Assembly: GCA_018052735.1 (NCBI GenBank)
Contig: JAGPMT010000017.1
Location: 1-53,323 of the forward strand
From: Phycisphaerae bacterium
Lineage (GTDB): Bacteria > Planctomycetota > Phycisphaerae > Sedimentisphaerales > Anaerohalosphaeraceae
Direction: 5' to 3'
DNA length: 53,323 nucleotides
Position 1 is the stretch's first letter; each line of letters opens with the position of its first letter. The position numbers were made by a program, and so were the translations under genes. A model generated the notes under the pieces. It searched no databases. It had not been told where the DNA came from and worked only from the letters and a program-made list of their open reading frames with translations. Positions 25,943 through 34,627 of this stretch are shown piece by piece.

Positions 25943-26462
25943 ACAGGTTGCGCCGTACCAATGCGGCGGCGGCAAGGGTTTTAGAGACTTTGCCGGCATC
26001 ATCGGTTACAGTCATCACGATTCGGACATCCCGAATGCCGGTAAAGGTAGTCATACCGCCGGCGCCATTGTCGCGTTCGACTTGGCATTCGGTACGAGAG
26101 AAGGTCATCGCTGCTACATGTCCGCACAGGGCATAGCTTTGCCCGGTGCTATTGTCATCGTAATAAAGCGTACTGTCATCGGCATTAAAACGATAGGTAA
26201 TATTTTTGCCGTCGCGGGTAACCAGACTGACTTGTGTGGCAGGTTCATCAGCAATAAGGGCAACAGCATTGGCTGTGCGGATATCGTTTGTTATGCGCAG
26301 CAGAGCGGCCCGCGCGGTGTTGACGGTCTGGTAAATTCCCTGGTTGGTCTGATAATTTTTAACCGACGCATCAAAAGCCAAAGCGGCTGCTGTTGTCAGC
26401 ATTGCCAGAATAACCAGCGCCATCAGCACCTCAATGATGGTAAATGCGGTTTTCTTCTTCAT
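25941..26462 (-). CDS. Prepilin-like protein (minor pseudopilin, GspJ/PilW-type size)
   Basis: 173 residues with an N-terminal class III signal: MKKKTA then FTIIEVLMALVILAML, in which the fifth residue after the cut is the conserved Glu. The residue before the predicted cleavage is Ala instead of the usual Gly. The globular part (about 40-170) is beta-rich with ITNDIRTANAVAL and YRFNADDSTLYYDD, resembling minor pseudopilins of type II secretion/type IV pili. Follows the other prepilin gene by 10 bases. Likely part of a pilus tip or pseudopilus; exact class is a guess. Confidence 0.8.
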   Translation of the reverse strand: MKKKTAFTIIEVLMALVILAMLTTAAALAFDASVKNYQTNQGIYQTVNTARAALLRITNDIRTANAVALIADEPATQVSLVTRDGKNITYRFNADDSTLYYDDNSTGQSYALCGHVAAMTFSRTECQVERDNGAGGMTTFTGIRDVRIVMTVTDDAGKVSKTLAAAALVRRNL

Positions 26463-26472
26463 ACATCACTCG

Positions 26473-26907
26473 CTAATTCAGACGAGCCCGAACCCAGCTT
26501 GTTGAGCTGATAGGCACATTGTTTTTGTAGATTGTTACGGTCAGGCGAATAAAATCGGTTGGCGAGGAGGAGACCTGCGTCAGATTGCCGGGCTGCAGAT
26601 AATCTGCATCGATTTTCTGAATAAATTCCGAAAACTCCGGCAGGGTGTTGCCTGCGGCATCTTTAGGAGGCCCCCAAGCCACATCATCCAGCGATATCAA
26701 TCCGTCAATGGTCACTTCCGGCCGGGTGGTCATTTCTCGCACTTGTTCAATAAGAAATTCAGCAGTGGATAAGTCTACACCGTAACCGTTTGCCACAGTA
26801 AATGCCCCGCTGGCGGCGACCAGCGCCACTACAACCAGCCCTATCAGCATAGCGGCAAACAGGGCTTCCAGCAGGGTAAAACCTCTGTATTGTCTGTATG
26901 TTTTCAT
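26473..26907 (-). CDS. Prepilin-like protein with type IV signal
   Basis: About 144 residues. Signal MKTYRQYRG/FTLLEALFAAMLIGL: Gly before the cut, Phe after it, Glu at +5, then a hydrophobic helix. The remaining 110 residues have no family I can name. The ATG at 26907 is preferred over an in-frame TTG at 26913. About 100 bases separate it from pilC upstream; PilV/GspI-type minor pseudopilins have a similar size. It is too atypical to call a major pilin with confidence. Confidence 0.78.
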   Translation of the reverse strand: MKTYRQYRGFTLLEALFAAMLIGLVVVALVAASGAFTVANGYGVDLSTAEFLIEQVREMTTRPEVTIDGLISLDDVAWGPPKDAAGNTLPEFSEFIQKIDADYLQPGNLTQVSSSPTDFIRLTVTIYKNNVPISSTSWVRARLN

Positions 26908-27007
26908 AATCAATGCCCCGTTATTTGGCGCAGATTATCCCTGGATTCAGGAACAGCCCGCTGTGCACCTGTCCCTTTGCTCTGCGGATAATCTGCGGTT
27001 TTGGGTT

Positions 27008-28177
27008 TTATCCGACAACACTGGACATCTTGAAAATGGGCAGAATAATGCTCATTGCAATAAAGCCGACCAGCACACCCATTACCACAATCATCAGGGG
27101 CTCAATCATACTGGTGACCGTTTTAATAACCGTCTTGAGCTCACGGGCATAGAATTCAGAAATATCCCGCAGGACATCACCCAAAGTTCCCGATTCTTCG
27201 CCGCTTTGAATCATCTGAACAACATTGGCGGGCATCAGGGCATAATTGCCCAGCGAGGGGGCGATTTTCTTGCCTTGGCGCACTTCTTCAAAAACACCTT
27301 TCCACATATCCTCAAACAGCACATTGCCTGATATATGGGCTGTAATAGACAGTGTATCCAGAATCGGCACACCCGCATTGGTCAGCACACCCATCGTATG
27401 GAGACCCCGTGTGATATACAGACTGCGGCACAGTGTTTTAAGAAGCGGAAGACGCAGTTTGGTTTTGTCCCACCAGTATTTTCCGACTGTTGTCTTGCTG
27501 GTAAAATACCAAAAGCCCATCAGTGCAGCACCAATGCCCGGAAATACGAGAAACCAGTAATTGCGCATCACCATACTCAGGGCCATAATCACTTTGGTTG
27601 GCCCCGGCAGGAGGTGTTCCTTGCCGGCAAACACCACCAAAAATCGAGGCAGCACAAATGTCAGAAGAAAGGTTACGCAGACGATTGCCATCGTTGCAAT
27701 AATTCCGGGATAGACCATTGCACTGATAACCTGACTGCGGGTTTCCGCTTCCTGATCAAGGTATTCCGTGAGGCGCTGGAGCATTGAACTCATTGAACCG
27801 GAGATTTCTGCCGCCGCCACCATATTGATATACAGGTTTGAAAAAACCTCCGGATGGGCGGCCAGGGCCTGTGAAAAGCTTTGTCCGCCTTCGATGCGTG
27901 CCTTTAAATCCAAAACAACATAGCGGAACTTTTCTTTGGCAATCTGGGTGCCGATAGACTCGAGGGCATCCTGCAGACTGATGCCCGCCCGAACCATAAC
28001 AGCCAGCTGGTTGGTAAAATTCAGAATGTCTTTCTTGCTCGGCCCAAAATCGATGTGAAATCCGCCTTTGTGTGCAACGCCGGCTGAAGTCGAGGCAATT
28101 GCAGCCGCCACATGCTGGCTGCGCTGGAGTCCTTTGGCTTTGGTGTCCTGCGGTTTGAGCTTTTCAAGCAATGACAT
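27008..28177 (-). CDS. pilC: Type IV pilus / type II secretion platform protein (PilC/GspF)
   Basis: 389 residues, inner-membrane platform on which the pilus motor acts. Two T2SSF domains are seen: about 50-175 (FTNQLAVMVRAGISLQDALE, IEGGQSFSQALAAHPEVF, MVAAAEISGSM) and about 255-380 (RGLHTMGVLTNAGVPILDTL, IAPSLGNYALMPANVVQMI, SGEESGTLGDVL). Three membrane segments lie at about 170-195, 215-240 and 360-385. GGGAG precedes the ATG. 18 bases downstream of pilT, in the order pilB-pilT-pilC that is standard for type IV pili. Confidence 0.93.
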   Translation of the reverse strand: MSLLEKLKPQDTKAKGLQRSQHVAAAIASTSAGVAHKGGFHIDFGPSKKDILNFTNQLAVMVRAGISLQDALESIGTQIAKEKFRYVVLDLKARIEGGQSFSQALAAHPEVFSNLYINMVAAAEISGSMSSMLQRLTEYLDQEAETRSQVISAMVYPGIIATMAIVCVTFLLTFVLPRFLVVFAGKEHLLPGPTKVIMALSMVMRNYWFLVFPGIGAALMGFWYFTSKTTVGKYWWDKTKLRLPLLKTLCRSLYITRGLHTMGVLTNAGVPILDTLSITAHISGNVLFEDMWKGVFEEVRQGKKIAPSLGNYALMPANVVQMIQSGEESGTLGDVLRDISEFYARELKTVIKTVTSMIEPLMIVVMGVLVGFIAMSIILPIFKMSSVVG

Positions 28178-28195
28178 AGAGCGTCTCCCTTAGCA

Positions 28196-29284
28196 TCAGA
28201 CCTGTTCCTGCAGAGCGCCTTGCGGTGTTGCAGGAAGAATTTTTTCCATTTTGCCGGGGTTCGTCGCACGAATAATAGCTTCATCCCGGTCAATATATCC
28301 CTTGATGTACATCTGCTGGATGCTGTGATCCATCGTCTGCATACCCAAGCGGCGTGAGGTTTCAATGATATTGGGAATTTCATAAATCCGGTTTTCACGG
28401 ATGCAGTTGCGGACGGCGGAGGTGCACAGCAGGATTTCTGTGCAGGGGACCATGCCGGGCTGATCAACGCGGCGGAACAGCGTCTGGGAAATAACCGCCT
28501 GCAGGGTATTGGCCAGCATCGCCCGAATCTGATTTTGCTGGCTGGGCGGATACACGTCGATGATACGCTCGACCGTCTGCGAGGCGTTGATGGTATGCAG
28601 GGTACTGAGCACCAGATGGCCGGTCTCGGCTGCAGTGATTGTAGAACTGGTCGTTTCAAGGTCGCGCATTTCGCCGACCAGAATAATATCCGGGTCCTGA
28701 CGCAGCGCATGGCGAAGGCCGGAGGCAAAAGACGGACAGTCCGAGCCGATTTCCCGCTGCTCAATCATACACGATTTGTTTTCCATCAGATATTCAACAG
28801 GGTCTTCCAGCGTAATAATACGCTTGCGGTACTTGCGATTGATTTCATTAATCATCGATGCCAGCGTGGTGCTTTTGCCTGAACCGGTATGCCCTGTCAC
28901 CAGCACCAGTCCGCGGGGCAGATCGGTCAGCTCCTTAACCACCTCGGGCAGGTGCAGGTCTTCGATATCCGGTATGCTGTTGGAGATGGCACGAAATGAG
29001 AGGGCAAAGGTTTCCTTCTGAAAATGAGCATTAACGCGGAACCGGCTGCCGTCCTCAATCATTGTCGAAAAATCCCAGTCGCGCTTTTCCAGAAAGAGTT
29101 TGAATTTATCCTCGCCTATCATTTCGAGAATCATCCGGCCGGCATCCTCATTGGACACTTCGGGCAGATCCATCATAATCAGTTCTGTGTTGATGCGCAT
29201 AATGGGAGGCATGCCCACATTGATATGCACGTCGGAAGCACTGTTCTTGATAGCAGCTGCCAGCATTTGTTTTGTATCAATCAT
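28196..29284 (-). CDS. pilT: Type IV pilus retraction ATPase PilT
   Basis: 362 residues, hexameric cytoplasmic ATPase that depolymerises pili (twitching). N-terminal SASDVHINVGMPPIMRI; Walker A GHTGSGKST (about 130-138); Asp box EDPVEYL; Walker B-like RQDPDIILVGEMRD; His box TAAETGHLVLSTLHT; and the retraction-specific C-terminal motif AVRNCIRENRIYEI, corresponding to A-I-R-N-L-I-R-E in PilT. The last motif separates it from PilB/GspE. A strong ribosome site (GAGGAG) precedes the ATG. Implies that the operon makes a retractable pilus rather than only a secretion system. Confidence 0.95.
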   Translation of the reverse strand: MIDTKQMLAAAIKNSASDVHINVGMPPIMRINTELIMMDLPEVSNEDAGRMILEMIGEDKFKLFLEKRDWDFSTMIEDGSRFRVNAHFQKETFALSFRAISNSIPDIEDLHLPEVVKELTDLPRGLVLVTGHTGSGKSTTLASMINEINRKYRKRIITLEDPVEYLMENKSCMIEQREIGSDCPSFASGLRHALRQDPDIILVGEMRDLETTSSTITAAETGHLVLSTLHTINASQTVERIIDVYPPSQQNQIRAMLANTLQAVISQTLFRRVDQPGMVPCTEILLCTSAVRNCIRENRIYEIPNIIETSRRLGMQTMDHSIQQMYIKGYIDRDEAIIRATNPGKMEKILPATPQGALQEQV

Positions 29285-29330
29285 AATTCAACTCCTCAAT
29301 AATCTGTGCCTTTCCATACACCCCCGGCTC

Positions 29331-31187
29331 TCACACCGCAACAGCATCGCCCTGTTTTTTTTCGCCGGCCGCCGCAGGGTCCAGGGCATCCGCTACTTCG
29401 GCCACGCGGAGCACCTCCTCAATCGTCGTAATGCCCTGCTTGACTTTCTGCAGTCCGTCTTCAAACAGATTCGGCCACCCGCTCCGGCGGAAGGCCTCAC
29501 GCATACTGTTGACCGAAGAATCGGTATTGATAATGCGGCGAAACTCATCATCGACAATCAGCAGTTCGTGAATGCCGCAACGGCCTGCATAACCGCTGTT
29601 TCGGCACTGGTCGCAACCCCTGCCGTGCATCAATTCGTGGGGCTCAATGCCGGCTATATCGAGATATTTCTGCAATCCTTCGGGGGCCGCAAACGGCTCT
29701 TTGCAGTTATTGCAGATGCGCCGCACAAGCCGCTGGGCTAAAATGCCGTTCAGCGAGGCGGCAATCAGATAGGGCTCGATGCCAATATTAACCAGCCGTG
29801 AAACACTGCTGGGGGCATCATTGGTATGCAGCGTGCTGAGCACCAAGTGGCCGGTTAAAGCGGCCTGGACGGCTATGCGAGCTGTTTCCTGGTCACGGAT
29901 TTCGCCCACCATAATAATGTCCGGATCCTGACGCAAAAGAGACCGCAGGGCTGCCGCAAACGTCAGGCCGGCTTTTTCGTTGACCTGAACCTGATTGCAG
30001 AATTCAAGATTATACTCTACCGGATCTTCGACCGTGGACACATTCAGCCGGTCACTGTCCATCTGGGCCAGTGCTGAATACAGGGTGGTGCTTTTGCCCG
30101 AACCGGTGGGACCGGTAACCAGCAGGATGCCATGCGGTAGAGCAATCTGTTCCTGAAACGCTTTTAGGATGCGGGGCTGCATCCCCGACTTTTCCAGACT
30201 AATCATGATGCTTTTGCTGTCCAGCAGACGAATCACAACTTTTTCGCCATGGCATGTCGGCAGAACGGACACGCGCAAGTCTACTCCGCGGCCGCCCATA
30301 ATCACAGCAATCTTGCCGTCCTGCGGCACCCGGCGCTCGGAGATATCCAGATTGGCCATAATTTTCAAACGCGAGACAATTGCAGGATGCATGCGCGACG
30401 GAGCCTGTTTGATATCAAACAGAATACCGTCAATGCGGTAGCGTATCTTGGTGTATTTCTCTTTGGGTTCGATATGGATATCACTGGCTCCTTCGTGCAG
30501 AGCATTGCTCAGCAGAAAATTCACAAACTTGATAACCGGCGACTGGCCGGCACTCTTTTCGAGGTCCTCAACTTTTTCTTCGGTATCCTGCACCAGCTCG
30601 ATATCTTCCATCGCGAATTCCTCGACGCTGCAGTCAAATTTGCTCTCGTCGAATTCGCTGCAGACAGCCTCGATATCTTCGGCGGGACACACTACCACAT
30701 CTACCGGTTTACCTGTCTGCCTTTTGACATCATCGATAGCGAAAACATTGGATGGCTGGGTTGTTGCCACTACCAATGTTCCGTCTTCTCGGAAGCGGAC
30801 CGGCATAATCTGCTGACTTCGGATGGCACTGATTTCCAGCAGTTCAAACGCCTTTTTGTCCACATCCTGCGGTGCAATCCGCTCAAAGGCATAGCCGTGC
30901 AGTTTAGCTTTCGCAGCTAAGATTTGCTCGGCGGTAATGCCGCGCTCTGCCAGCAGTTTCTCCAGTTCGCCGCCGGCCTGCTGGTCTTGACGAATCTGAT
31001 CCAGCGCACCCAGCGTCAGAATCTCATCTTCTGCCAGAATATCGGCAATATCCCGCAGACGGGTTTGGGTCGTTATCTGCGGGCTGTACAAATTCTGCAA
31101 GCCCGGCGCCAAATCAGTCTGTCCGGAATCCAGCTCCAGCAGAGCCGCAGCTTGCGGCTGCACTTTTTTTCCAAAAATACGCTTCAT
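29331..31187 (-). CDS. pilB: Type IV pilus assembly / type II secretion ATPase PilB/GspE
   Basis: 618 residues. N-terminal MshEN-type domain (about 50-190; LAERGITAEQILAAKAKLHG), then an acidic linker, then the GspE core: GASDIHIEPKEKYTKIRYRIDG, Walker A GPTGSGKSTTLYS (about 358), EDPVEY, RQDPDIIMVGEIRD, ALTGHLVLSTLHTNDA, and the zinc tetracysteine CNNC ... CDQC (about 510-545). Extension motor of the pilus or pseudopilus. Its ATG at 31187 overlaps the TGA of the pilP-like gene (ATGA), so the two are translationally coupled. Confidence 0.95.
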   Translation of the reverse strand: MKRIFGKKVQPQAAALLELDSGQTDLAPGLQNLYSPQITTQTRLRDIADILAEDEILTLGALDQIRQDQQAGGELEKLLAERGITAEQILAAKAKLHGYAFERIAPQDVDKKAFELLEISAIRSQQIMPVRFREDGTLVVATTQPSNVFAIDDVKRQTGKPVDVVVCPAEDIEAVCSEFDESKFDCSVEEFAMEDIELVQDTEEKVEDLEKSAGQSPVIKFVNFLLSNALHEGASDIHIEPKEKYTKIRYRIDGILFDIKQAPSRMHPAIVSRLKIMANLDISERRVPQDGKIAVIMGGRGVDLRVSVLPTCHGEKVVIRLLDSKSIMISLEKSGMQPRILKAFQEQIALPHGILLVTGPTGSGKSTTLYSALAQMDSDRLNVSTVEDPVEYNLEFCNQVQVNEKAGLTFAAALRSLLRQDPDIIMVGEIRDQETARIAVQAALTGHLVLSTLHTNDAPSSVSRLVNIGIEPYLIAASLNGILAQRLVRRICNNCKEPFAAPEGLQKYLDIAGIEPHELMHGRGCDQCRNSGYAGRCGIHELLIVDDEFRRIINTDSSVNSMREAFRRSGWPNLFEDGLQKVKQGITTIEEVLRVAEVADALDPAAAGEKKQGDAVAV

Positions 31188-31840
31188 TGTTCCATCTTCA
31201 ATAAAATAGGCACGCCTTTATAATCCAGCAGAACGGTCTTGTTCTCTATGGATTTGACGGTCATCTCACGAAAGGTGTCGCCGACATACAGCACCTTATC
31301 ATTAATCATACAGCACATTCCTTTGGGAGTTGCGGTAATGCTCCACAGTTCCAGACCCATCTGGAGACGGTTGGCTTCCTCGCGCAGGCGCATCTGCTGC
31401 TGAGCATACAACGCATCGGAATCGGGCGCATCAGCCGCAAAATCCAGTTCTCGCCGGAAGGGATTCTTTTTCAGCTCATCCACACCAACCTGATCAATGT
31501 TGGAAAACTGGTAAAACCGCCCAACCACCGAATTCATCTGTGAATTCACTTCGCTCTGCATCGCATTCAGCTGGGCTAAAGCAGCATCAAGCTGGGTTTG
31601 GTCCTGACTGGCAGCGGCTTCGGCCGAGGCAGGGGCTGTTTTTTTAATCATAAACCAAACGGCCAATGCCCCGACTGCAAAGACTGCTATCAGCAGTATT
31701 GTGCTCTGCCGCACTTTTCTGCCGTGACCGGAAACTGTCAGATAGTCCGCAGGCCGGCTGGCTGTATCCGGGCTTTGCGCCGCCTGCTGGGCCTGCTCCA
31801 GAACCGGCGACTGACTTCCGTCTTTGAGGTAATTTAACAT
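31184..31840 (-). CDS. pilP: PilP/GspC-like inner-membrane alignment protein
   Basis: 218 residues from the ATG at 31840, which has a good AAGGAG site; a longer open frame upstream would overlap pilO and is rejected. Cytoplasmic N-terminus of about 45 residues, one membrane segment (ILLIAVFAVGALAVWFMI), a short coiled-coil-like region, then a C-terminal beta domain with KKNPFRRE (the N-P-F motif common in PilP/GspC) and VLYVGDTFREMTVKSIENKTVLLDYKGV, the homology-region type fold. Classical PilP is a lipoprotein; this one has a membrane helix and so is more GspC-like. Role: linking PilN/PilO to an outer-membrane pore. Confidence 0.72.
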   Translation of the reverse strand: MLNYLKDGSQSPVLEQAQQAAQSPDTASRPADYLTVSGHGRKVRQSTILLIAVFAVGALAVWFMIKKTAPASAEAAASQDQTQLDAALAQLNAMQSEVNSQMNSVVGRFYQFSNIDQVGVDELKKNPFRRELDFAADAPDSDALYAQQQMRLREEANRLQMGLELWSITATPKGMCCMINDKVLYVGDTFREMTVKSIENKTVLLDYKGVPILLKMEQ

Positions 31841-31871
31841 AACGATTCTCCTTGACTGTACAGTAAAGGGT

Positions 31872-32402
31872 TCAGGCCGCACTCTGGAAGAAAATGCTCA
31901 TCACAAATGTCGCTTCTGTCTGACCTTCCTGTTTGCTTTTCTTAAGCGTCAGCTCGCGAATCTTGGTAATGCGGTCCAGTTTCTCAAGTTCCAGAAGAAA
32001 CGCATAGTACGAGTTGAAATTGCCGTGCAGTTCCATCGACAGCGGCTGCTCGATATAGCCGCGGTTCTGGCGGTTTTTGAGGGTGCGAATCGCCTTCGGG
32101 GTTAATCCCTGCCGCTGGGCAATCAGGGTTACATTTTCCAGCACAGTATGAATTTCGCTGCTGGGAGGCAGCTTGCTTTCAAAAGCGGCAATGGCTTCTT
32201 CGATTTTCTGAAGCTGAACATTGAGGTCCTGTGCCGTTGCCGTCGCCCGCTCTAGTTCGTTGAGCTTTGCCTGCAGGGCTTCCATCTTGGCCCGTTCTTG
32301 TGTCAGATGGGCATTGGCCGGCTTAATCATATACGCCCAAGCCACATACGAGAGTCCGACAATCAGCACAAAAAAGATTAAATAGCGAATCCCGCTGTTC
32401 AT
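31872..32402 (-). CDS. pilO: PilO-like pilus alignment protein
   Basis: 176 residues: one N-terminal membrane helix (YLIFFVLIVGLSYVAWAYMI), a coiled coil (about 30-80; ERAKMEALQAKLNELERA) and a ferredoxin-like C-terminal domain (about 95-175; SMELHGNFNSYYAFLLELEKLDRI, which matches the PilO G-x-Y-x-x-l-l-x-F-l pattern). Forms the inner-membrane alignment complex with PilN. Between pilN and pilP, the standard order. A GGAA-type ribosome site is present. Confidence 0.88.
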   Translation of the reverse strand: MNSGIRYLIFFVLIVGLSYVAWAYMIKPANAHLTQERAKMEALQAKLNELERATATAQDLNVQLQKIEEAIAAFESKLPPSSEIHTVLENVTLIAQRQGLTPKAIRTLKNRQNRGYIEQPLSMELHGNFNSYYAFLLELEKLDRITKIRELTLKKSKQEGQTEATFVMSIFFQSAA

Positions 32403-32436
32403 TACAAGGTTCCTTTCGAATAAATCGCTTATCCGC

Positions 32437-33147
32437 TTACATCAGCTGATTCCGTTTTTCACGGATCGAGTCAATATCCTCTTTGGTCAGGGTCAGGCCG
32501 GGTTTAAGGGCGGCTTTGAGCCGAAATTCGCGCATCCTGATTTTGTCTATTTCCACTTCCTTGGATTCAACCAGCGAAACAGCATCAAATAAAATCGAGC
32601 TGCTCAGCCGCGCAATGAAGCCGGCCACCTGAATATCGCTGGGCGCCAGACCTTTAATGTCGAGGTTCGTTTCGATACGAACTTGAGGCTGGTCGGTCGG
32701 CTCGGATTTGGCTGTGGCAGCCGCCCGCTGATACTGATTGCTGCCGGCCGGTTTGGCTGGTGATGGACGGGCTGTCTGAACTTCTTTTTCCTCCAGCTTG
32801 AATTCCGTCAGGGAGACGCCCGAAGGCAGGTTGTTGGTCAGAGACGCCAATATTACACTGCGGGGAACAGGTTCCAGCAGTTCGGCGGTCATCACCATTG
32901 TTTTCATCATGGTTTTGCTTTTGGCCTTCAGCTCTTCCAGCTGGGCAATCTGCTGCTGGGCCTTGGCCATTCGTTCATTGAGCTGAGCCAGCTCGGCCTG
33001 CACAGCCCGCTGACGCATCTTGATGAAGCCGAATGTAATGCCGATAGCACCAAGCATAGCCATCAGCAGCATCAAATACAGAATATTTGCCCGGCTGGCA
33101 CGCCGCTGCTGTACATAATCATCTGGAACAAAATTAATAGTTGCCAT
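32437..33147 (-). CDS. pilN: PilN-like pilus alignment protein
   Basis: 236 residues. The short cytoplasmic N-terminus ATINFVPDDY corresponds to the I-N-L-L-P motif of PilN that docks on PilM. One membrane helix follows (ILYLMLLMAMLGAIGITFGFI), then a coiled coil (about 50-90; AELAQLNERMAKAQQQIAQL) and a PilN-type domain with PRSVILASLTNNLPSGVSLTEF. A Pro/Ala/Gln insert (about 128-155) breaks the periplasmic domain. AGGAA precedes the ATG; 18 bases after pilM. Confidence 0.88.
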   Translation of the reverse strand: MATINFVPDDYVQQRRASRANILYLMLLMAMLGAIGITFGFIKMRQRAVQAELAQLNERMAKAQQQIAQLEELKAKSKTMMKTMVMTAELLEPVPRSVILASLTNNLPSGVSLTEFKLEEKEVQTARPSPAKPAGSNQYQRAAATAKSEPTDQPQVRIETNLDIKGLAPSDIQVAGFIARLSSSILFDAVSLVESKEVEIDKIRMREFRLKAALKPGLTLTKEDIDSIREKRNQLM

Positions 33148-33165
33148 AATCGTATTCCTATCTGA

Positions 33166-34143
33166 TTAACTTAATCCTTCTAAGCTCAGCCCGAAGGCTG
33201 TTGCCCAGTCTACCCGGCTGTTCCGCCGGTCAATAAGACACTGGGGCGTTTGGTTTATCTCAATGGCACTGGTAACATCACCTACCTGTGCAGGAATCTG
33301 CATCCGGCGAGCCAATTCAGCAAACCGGTCGCAAAGCGTGCGGCTGGCGCCGGATCCGGCCAGAAAGACCAGCCGCTCTATCCGAGCACCCGAAAAACTT
33401 TCCTCAAAATACCGAACACAGGCATCCAGTTCTGACAGCAAACGCTGCAGCATCTGGGTCTGCTCAAGCTGGGCATATCCGATTGAAATAGCACGGGCAA
33501 ACAGCAGATTTGCCCCGCGGGTTATGACCACATTGCTATGGGAAGTGCCGACGGTCAGCAACAGCGCGATAACATTCTGCTCGTTGCTGCGGCGGCAGAA
33601 AAACTTGGAAAAGCTTGTAATCATGGCCGTCGGCCAGATACCGATTTTGCTGACTTCCAGTCCGGCGGCTTCGTAAATCGCAAGATGACGATTCACTGCT
33701 TCACGGTTAACTGCTATAGTCAAGATATCTGCGCTGTCCGAAGGGGCTCTCTCGGTCGGCTCGGCCACTATATACTGAAACAGAGCATCATTAACCGGAA
33801 ACGGCAGACGCTTCTGGAGTTTAGGCGGTATTACTTCATCGAGCCGATCCACGGTCGTACGCGGCACCTTCACCGGATCGATAAACAAATCATCCGTCGG
33901 CAATGCTGTGATAACCTCTTTGCCTTTGAACTGCCCTTCTCGCATGAGGGAGCGAACAGTATCTACTGCCCAGTGCTGCCAGGCGGGACTGCGAAACTCA
34001 ATGTCGGCAGGGACAGCACGCAAAGTGGCACTGTGCAGATAGAGTCCGTTTCCATTCCTGCCAATCTGCACCATCCGCAAATAGCCACTGCCCATATCGA
34101 CGCCGATGGGGCAGGTTTTTTTGCTGTTAAATCCTAATACCAT
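33166..34143 (-). CDS. pilM: PilM-like actin-fold pilus assembly protein
   Basis: 325 residues, actin-like ATPase of the FtsA group, cytoplasmic, binds the PilN N-terminus. The first phosphate loop region is PIGVDMGSGYLRMVQI (about 12-27). Further PilM-typical stretches are VITALPTDDLFIDPVKVP, LPFPVNDALFQYIV, ADILTIAVNREAVNRHLAIYEAAGL, VGTSHSNVVITRG and LVFLAGSGASRTLCDRF. First gene of the pil operon; AAGGA precedes the ATG at 34143. No clear promoter was identified in the 484 bases upstream. Confidence 0.9.
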   Translation of the reverse strand: MVLGFNSKKTCPIGVDMGSGYLRMVQIGRNGNGLYLHSATLRAVPADIEFRSPAWQHWAVDTVRSLMREGQFKGKEVITALPTDDLFIDPVKVPRTTVDRLDEVIPPKLQKRLPFPVNDALFQYIVAEPTERAPSDSADILTIAVNREAVNRHLAIYEAAGLEVSKIGIWPTAMITSFSKFFCRRSNEQNVIALLLTVGTSHSNVVITRGANLLFARAISIGYAQLEQTQMLQRLLSELDACVRYFEESFSGARIERLVFLAGSGASRTLCDRFAELARRMQIPAQVGDVTSAIEINQTPQCLIDRRNSRVDWATAFGLSLEGLS

Positions 34144-34627
34144 ACATATCCTTAAACTTACAAATCGGGCTGGTTTGGAATTATCTGCCCAATTGTCTCA
34201 GAAAAATACACCTTAAACAGTTTGGTTTCTTCTGGTGTGTCGTCCATATTGGCGGCAGGGTTAACCAGCCAAATTCTGACAATCGCTGGGATTTGACGGC
34301 AAATACCCAATAAAATCTAAGAAACAACCCCGGAGCGGTCAAAAAGATAGGTTGAATTCTTAATCAAAAATCTACGCCCGATAATATTATTGCTGATAAG
34401 ACAGGGCTACAAATATTGAAAAAAGCCGATTAATTTTGAGCTTTCAAAAAAAGGATAATTTGGACAATTTTGTGCTGATAAAATCTATTCAGATATACAC
34501 CAAGATACTTCGAAGTGTCCGATAAATAAAATTGATGTACCCGCCTTTATTAGAGCATTCTGCTCCCTCAGGCACCTGCCGCAGGCCCGTTATTCTATGT
34601 TTCGAGTGTTGAATGTTTCGAGATAAC
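34144..34627. other. Intergenic region between nadB and pilM, with a direct repeat
   Basis: No gene supported. It should hold the pil promoter, but no -35/-10 or -24/-12 pair stands out. ATGTTTCGAG occurs twice (34597-34606 and 34613-34622) right after the nadB stop, next to GC-rich CAGGCACCTGCCGCAGGC. This is likely the 3' region of nadB and a small repeat element rather than a gene. Confidence 0.45.

Noticed and set aside
25890-26510. Long open frame on the + strand opposite the two prepilin genes
   Set aside because: It is antisense to genes with clear prepilin signals, has no ribosome site and no family resemblance.
28021-28764. 247-codon frame on the - strand spanning the pilT-pilC junction
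   Set aside because: It is a shifted frame of pilT and pilC, Arg/Pro/Ser-rich as expected from a GC-rich shadow frame.
30249-30920. 223-codon frame on the + strand opposite pilB
   Set aside because: Antisense to a well-supported ATPase; composition is that of a reverse-strand shadow.
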